Below, one piece after another: positions 6,383 through 9,161 of a DNA stretch of 9,161 bases. A program made the translations under genes and the position numbers. The DNA is taken from assembly GCA_900313295.1 (NCBI GenBank), contig OMQS01000192.1, positions 1 to 9,161 of the forward strand. Direction: 5' to 3'. The DNA comes from an uncultured Eubacteriales bacterium (GTDB lineage: Bacteria > Bacillota > Clostridia > Oscillospirales > Oscillospiraceae). The notes beneath the pieces were generated by a model, which ran no database searches, was not told the origin of the DNA, and saw only the letters and a list, made by a program, of their open reading frames with translations. The first letter of the stretch is position 1. Each line of letters opens with the position of its first letter.

Positions 6383-6408
6383 AAGGCGGACGGTTTTGTC
6401 CGCCTTTT
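6383..6408 (+). terminator. Intrinsic terminator of sigG
   Basis: AAGGCGGAC (6383-6391) pairs with GTCCGCCTT (6398-6406) around a 6-nt loop, followed by TT. It begins 4 bp after the stop. Confidence 0.82.
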
Positions 6409-6467
6409 ATGCGGTCGATAATTATTGATAAAAAAGATAATTTGCGCAGTTCAGCGATAAAAACGCC

Positions 6468-6496
6468 TTTACTTGCGACGCCGTGTTTGCTATACT
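6468..6496 (+). promoter_or_regulatory. SigA-type promoter of the aminotransferase gene
   Basis: TTTACT (6468-6473), 17 nt, TATACT (6491-6496), with an extended -10 TG at 6488-6489, in an AT-rich gap. Predicted transcription start is near 6503, giving a short leader before the ribosome site at about 6517-6525. Confidence 0.72.
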
Positions 6497-6530
6497 TTGT
6501 TTAATAAGAACGGAACGGGAGAGGAAAGCC

Positions 6531-7667
6531 ATGATCTATCTGGATAACGCCGCCACCACGCTGCACAAGCCGCCCCAGGTGGCGGAGGCTGTGCTGCACG
6601 CCATGACCACTATGGGCAACGCCGCCCGCGGCGCTCACAGCGGGGCGCTGGAGGCCTCCCGAACAGTGTTCGGAACGCGGGAAAAGCTGGCAAGGCTTTT
6701 CGCTTGTCAGCGGGCGGATCATGTGGTTTTTACGGCCAATTCTACCGAGGCGCTGAACATCGCCATCAATGGCCTTATCCACGAAGGCGACCATGTGATC
6801 TCCACGGACTGCGAGCACAACTCCGTCCTGCGCCCTCTGTATCGGCTGGAGGAGGAGCGGGGCGTGAAGCTGGACTTTGTTCCGGCCGACCGGCGGGGGC
6901 TGGTGGACTATGCCGACTTTGAGCGCCTTATGCGTCCCGATACCCGAGCGGTGGTCTGCACCCACTGCTCCAACCTCACCGGAAATATTCTGGACATCGG
7001 ACGCATTGCGGGCATCGCCCACAGCCGCGGCGCCCTCCTCATTGTGGACGCGTCCCAAACGGCGGGCACTGTGCCCATCGACATGCAAGCGCTGGGGATG
7101 GACGTTTTGTGCTTCACCGGCCACAAGGGGCTTATGGGGCCGCAGGGCACAGGCGGCCTCTGCATCCGCCCCGGCGTGGAGATCGACCCCTGGAAGGTGG
7201 GCGGCTCCGGCGTTCATTCCTATGATCGCCATCAGCCCAGAGAGTACCCCACGCGGCTGGAGGCCGGCACCCTGAACAGCCACGGCATTGCCGGCCTGTC
7301 GGCGGCGCTGGACGTTATTCTGGAGCGCGGCGTGGCGGACATCCGGCGCGCAGAGCGCGCGCTGATGCAGCGCTTTTATGACGGCGTTCGGGTCATCCCC
7401 GGCGTTACGGTCTACGGCGATTTCTCCGCGCCGGAGCGTGGCGCCATTGTGGCGCTGAACATTCGGGACTACGATTCCTCCGCCGTGTCCGACGAGCTGG
7501 CCGTCACCTACGGCATCGCTACCCGCCCCGGCGCGCACTGCGCCCCGCGGATGCACAGAGCCTTGGGCACCACGGAACAGGGCGCCGTGCGCTTCAGCTT
7601 TTCCTGCTACAACACCGAGCGGGAGGTGGATGCCGCCATTGCCGCCGTCCGAGCCATTGCGGAATAA
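6531..7667 (+). CDS. Cysteine desulfurase family class V aminotransferase (NifS/SufS-like), 378 aa
   Basis: ATG 6531 follows GGGAGAGGAA (6517-6526); the upstream in-frame extension to 6483 runs through the promoter. PLP-fold type I landmarks are YLDNAATT (3-10), ANSTEALNIAING (69-81), CEHNSVLRPLYRL with His96 near the cofactor, IVDASQTAG (171-179, Asp173 and Gln176 contacting PLP) and CFTGHKGLMGPQGTGGL with Lys199 as aldimine lysine. A catalytic Cys337 lies in TRPGAHCAPRMH, the loop that carries the persulfide in cysteine desulfurases. The WKVGGSG and EAGTLN segments are typical of the stand-alone 'cysteine desulfurase family protein' subgroup of clostridia. It probably releases sulfur from cysteine as an enzyme-bound persulfide. 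There is no iscU/sufU, thiI or mnmA neighbour, so the sulfur acceptor is unknown. Selenocysteine lyase is an alternative. No symbol is given because the subgroup is not clearly IscS or SufS. Confidence 0.9.
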   Translation: MIYLDNAATTLHKPPQVAEAVLHAMTTMGNAARGAHSGALEASRTVFGTREKLARLFACQRADHVVFTANSTEALNIAINGLIHEGDHVISTDCEHNSVLRPLYRLEEERGVKLDFVPADRRGLVDYADFERLMRPDTRAVVCTHCSNLTGNILDIGRIAGIAHSRGALLIVDASQTAGTVPIDMQALGMDVLCFTGHKGLMGPQGTGGLCIRPGVEIDPWKVGGSGVHSYDRHQPREYPTRLEAGTLNSHGIAGLSAALDVILERGVADIRRAERALMQRFYDGVRVIPGVTVYGDFSAPERGAIVALNIRDYDSSAVSDELAVTYGIATRPGAHCAPRMHRALGTTEQGAVRFSFSCYNTEREVDAAIAAVRAIAE

Positions 7668-7689
7668 AAAATCGGATCATCCAATGCGT

Positions 7690-7726
7690 AAAGCCGGCGG
7701 ATCTTCATGAAGACCTGCCGGCTTTT
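7690..7726 (+). terminator. Intrinsic terminator of the aminotransferase gene
   Basis: AAAGCCGGC (7690-7698) pairs with GCCGGCTTT (7717-7725), and the inner TCTTC/GAAGA segment (7702-7706/7709-7713) can extend the stem. TTTT (7723-7726) follows. It starts 23 bp after the stop. Confidence 0.8.
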
Positions 7727-7813
7727 GCCTGCATCGAAAAAACGCTATAAATGCACTCTATTTGCGGCTGCGGCTATGAATCGACAAGCCATTTCAGCGA
7801 AGAGTGAAGAAGT

Positions 7814-7851
7814 AAAAATCGGCAAGTTTCTTTCAAAACTTGCCGATTTTT
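7814..7851. terminator. Perfect 16-bp hairpin, bidirectional terminator type
   Basis: AAAAATCGGCAAGTTT (7814-7829) and its exact reverse complement (7836-7851) enclose a 6-nt loop, with T5 at the end on both strands. On the minus strand it can end read-through from the surface protein gene. On the + strand there is no gene just upstream except beyond another terminator. Confidence 0.8.
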
Positions 7852-7868
7852 GTGGGAGGACTATAAAA

Positions 7869-7920
7869 AAGATTTTTTCGCTGGTTTTGCATAGGTACTT
7901 GAACTCTTACGAAAAATCTT
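7869..7920. repeat. Imperfect inverted repeat
   Basis: AAGATTTTTTCG (7869-7880) and CGAAAAATCTT (7910-7920) are reverse complements apart from one missing A, separated by 29 nt. It could form a long stem in RNA or be the end sequences of a very small mobile repeat. Its role is unknown. Confidence 0.55.
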
Positions 7921-7937
7921 GAGCCTTCAAGGTTGGG

Positions 7938-7973
7938 GCAGCGGTGAGCCGCTGTCATTCGGTCAGCGGCTGC
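7938..7973. other. Mutually exclusive hairpins (CAGCGG / CCGCTG / CAGCGG)
   Basis: CCGCTG at 7949-7954 can pair either with CAGCGG at 7939-7944 (4-nt loop TGAG) or with CAGCGG at 7964-7969 (9-nt loop); GCAGC 7938-7942 can also pair with GCTGC 7969-7973. Such alternation is typical of switching RNAs, but it may be chance in a repeat-rich gap. Confidence 0.4.
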
Positions 7974-8014
7974 ACCACCTCGATGCCGCCTTTGAATATG
8001 CCCTTTATTTTTAT

Positions 8015-8051
8015 AAACGGGCAGTGACGGCCTTTCAGTCACTGCCCGTTT
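8015..8051 (-). terminator. Perfect 14-bp hairpin downstream of the surface protein gene
   Basis: AAACGGGCAGTGAC (8015-8028) and GTCACTGCCCGTTT (8038-8051) pair perfectly around a 9-nt loop, 36 bp after the minus-strand stop at 8088. The tail after the stem is GTTTATAAAAA on the minus strand, so the T-tract is poor. It may stabilise the mRNA 3' end rather than terminate alone. Confidence 0.5.
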
Positions 8052-8087
8052 GCTATGGGGGTACTTCGGGTTTTCAGTGCTATTTGT

Positions 8088-9161
8088 TTATGCAGACTCT
8101 TTTCTTTTGCCTGCAATTCCGAGCACAGTCAGAACACCGCCGCTGATGCACAGAAGCGCCAGCCACAAAACGGAGCTGCTGTCACCGGTCTGGGGAGAGC
8201 CGGTGCTGCCGGGCTTCGTGGGCTGACTGGCCGAGCCGCTTCCGGAACCGGTCGCCGGGATTTCGGCGGCAGCCTTCTTGTACCCGCAGACGGTGCATTC
8301 CTCGTGCTTGGAGCCCTTCTCGGTTGCGGTGGCTTCCTTGTCGGTAACCCACTTGAAGGTGTGTGATGCCGTGTCTGCCTTGTCCCCGCAGGCACACTCA
8401 TGCCAGTGATTATTCGTGTCCGCCTTCCAATCCGTACCATAACTATGGGTATGAGAATCTGCCATCGGTGTCATCGTCAGCTCCGTCTCGACCCAAAAGC
8501 TCTGCGTATCGCCGTCATCGCCTATACGAGTGTAGCTCACTTCCCGGCCGTTGATCTTTAGCTTGGCATCGGGGGAGATGTCAGCGGTATAGGCAGTCAC
8601 ATATACACCGTAATGATAGGTCTTTCCGGCTTCAAAGGCGGTGATTTTGTTTGTATAAATATCGCCTCCCCATTCCGGCTCCGTAGAAAGAATACCCGTA
8701 TCGCTGTCCAGGCTCCACCACTCACATCTGAATGCGTAAGCCGCATTTTCAGATACCGATCCCGTGAATACCGGCTTATCTCCGTCCTTAAAGCTGACGG
8801 TGACATCATGGATCTCAATCAAGTCAATTGTCGCTGGGCTGTCCGACTCGGTCGGTATCATCGTTTTAACATGGGGGAGACTCAGGTATCCGTCTGTGCC
8901 GGGAACCGCTGTCACCGTGCTTCCGTTCACCGTAGCGGCGACTTCTCTGCCGAAGTCATAACCCCTTTCCGGCAGCAGCAAAACGGAATATACATATTTT
9001 TTCCCGCTTTCAAACGCGGTAATGGTCGGCAAGGTGCTGTATATCCCATCGTCGGAATGCCATATGGCAACGGGCTCATCGTTTTCATTTAACTCTTGCC
9101 ACCATTCGTCGGAAATTTGGTATTTGCCCTGATCGGCGGCAGCTACGGCAGCCGTGGCCCG
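8088..9161 (-). CDS. Cell-wall-anchored surface protein with SPQTG sorting signal, C-terminal 357 aa, cut by right edge
   Basis: The minus frame is open from the right edge to TAA (8088-8090); the TTG at 9030-9032 is internal, and coding runs unbroken beyond it (reading YQISDEWWQELNENDEPVA), so the N-terminus and signal peptide lie outside. Two related extracellular modules carry ITAFESGKKYVYSV (about residues 47-60) and ITAFEAGKTYHYGV (173-186), each followed by a (V/I)NG turn. Next comes a short His/Cys-rich domain (about 236-302) with two half-repeats, HECACG and EECTVCG (Cys256, 258, 289, 292), which may bind metal or form disulfides; such units are common near the end of clostridial surface proteins. 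A Gly/Ser/Pro linker leads to SPQTG (322-326), a hydrophobic segment (about 332-350) and the tail GKRKESA. This is a complete sortase signal. Its GC content looks lower than in the rest of the window. The binding target is unknown. Confidence 0.9.
   Translation of the reverse strand, partial: RATAAVAAADQGKYQISDEWWQELNENDEPVAIWHSDDGIYSTLPTITAFESGKKYVYSVLLLPERGYDFGREVAATVNGSTVTAVPGTDGYLSLPHVKTMIPTESDSPATIDLIEIHDVTVSFKDGDKPVFTGSVSENAAYAFRCEWWSLDSDTGILSTEPEWGGDIYTNKITAFEAGKTYHYGVYVTAYTADISPDAKLKINGREVSYTRIGDDGDTQSFWVETELTMTPMADSHTHSYGTDWKADTNNHWHECACGDKADTASHTFKWVTDKEATATEKGSKHEECTVCGYKKAAAEIPATGSGSGSASQPTKPGSTGSPQTGDSSSVLWLALLCISGGVLTVLGIAGKRKESA
8622..8645 (-). repeat. Internal module repeat, downstream copy (ITAFEAGK)
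   Basis: Encodes ITAFEAGK and matches the copy at 9000-9023 (ITAFESGK) in protein and largely in DNA. The similarity extends over the surrounding module (upstream D-x-GI-x-ST, downstream NG turn), so the protein holds at least two tandem modules about 126 residues apart. Confidence 0.7.
9000..9023 (-). repeat. Internal module repeat, upstream copy (ITAFESGK)
   Basis: Encodes ITAFESGK, preceded by SDDGIYSTLPT and followed by KYVYSV, parallel to the 8622-8645 copy. More copies may lie beyond the right edge. Confidence 0.7.

Larger units (their letters stand above)
7727..8087. other. Intergenic stretch without a credible gene, rich in hairpins
   Basis: About 360 bp between the aminotransferase terminator and the surface protein gene. 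Short open frames exist on both strands (for example + 7707-7922 and - 7833-8042), but they run through terminator and inverted-repeat sequences, lack ribosome sites and are not convincing proteins. The stretch holds two perfect hairpins (7814-7851, 8015-8051), an imperfect inverted repeat (7869-7920) and a set of alternative CAGCGG/CCGCTG stems (7938-7973). I recognise no tRNA, riboswitch or CRISPR. Confidence 0.7.

Noticed and set aside
6418..6445. AT-rich repeat-like sequence (GATAATTATTGATA...GATAATTT) upstream of the aminotransferase as an operator
   Set aside because: Short, imperfect and in an AT-rich promoter region; not enough to claim a regulator site.
6501..7556. 351-codon minus-strand frame opposite the cysteine desulfurase family gene
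   Set aside because: Shadow frame; the + strand carries the full PLP enzyme motif set.
7890..7915. tRNA fragment on the minus strand (GAGTTCAAGTACC)
   Set aside because: Only a T-arm-like stretch; no acceptor stem, anticodon arm or matching partner strands can be built.
7707..7922. 71-codon + strand frame in the intergenic region
   Set aside because: It begins inside a terminator, runs through a perfect palindrome and an inverted repeat, and has no ribosome site.

Overview
The window looks like a chromosomal stretch of a GC-rich, spore-forming anaerobic Clostridia member, most plausibly of the Oscillospiraceae (Oscillibacter/Flavonifractor-like). The reasons are an unmistakable sporulation sigma factor SigG, a class B sortase, an ATP-dependent PEP carboxykinase, strong AGGAGG-type ribosome binding sites, frequent TTG starts and high GC in most genes. 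The organism assignment is an inference.

Layout, left to right: (1) the C-terminal half of pckA (+, cut by the left edge), a strong terminator, then a small uncharacterised gene (849-1163). (2) A compact three-gene + strand operon (1312-3466): an ECF-type sigma factor, a one-pass membrane protein that overlaps it by ATGA (candidate anti-sigma/sensor), and a signal-anchored extracellular protein with a KPVIYLYPE motif. (3) A threonine aldolase on the minus strand (3536-4576), convergent with the operon across a bidirectional terminator. (4) Divergent from it, a class B sortase (4723-5469) with a clean promoter and a TTG start. (5) sigG (5608-6378), preceded by a sequence that fits a forespore SigF/SigG promoter. 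(6) A cysteine-desulfurase-family class V aminotransferase (6531-7667) with its own promoter and terminator. (7) About 420 bp without a credible gene (7668-8087) but rich in hairpins. (8) The C-terminal 357 residues of a minus-strand cell-wall-anchored surface protein ending in an SPQTG sorting signal, cut by the right edge.

Most transcription units are short and each is closed by a clear intrinsic terminator, so the window is a series of independent small units rather than one pathway. Two functional links stand out. The class B sortase is encoded about 2.6 kb from a surface protein whose SPQTG signal resembles the (S/P)PxTG motifs used by clostridial class B sortases. The ECF operon is arranged like an envelope-signalling module, but its partner proteins are not the familiar zinc anti-sigma type. 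sigG lies alone here, not in a spoIIG-type cluster, and has its own forespore-type promoter.
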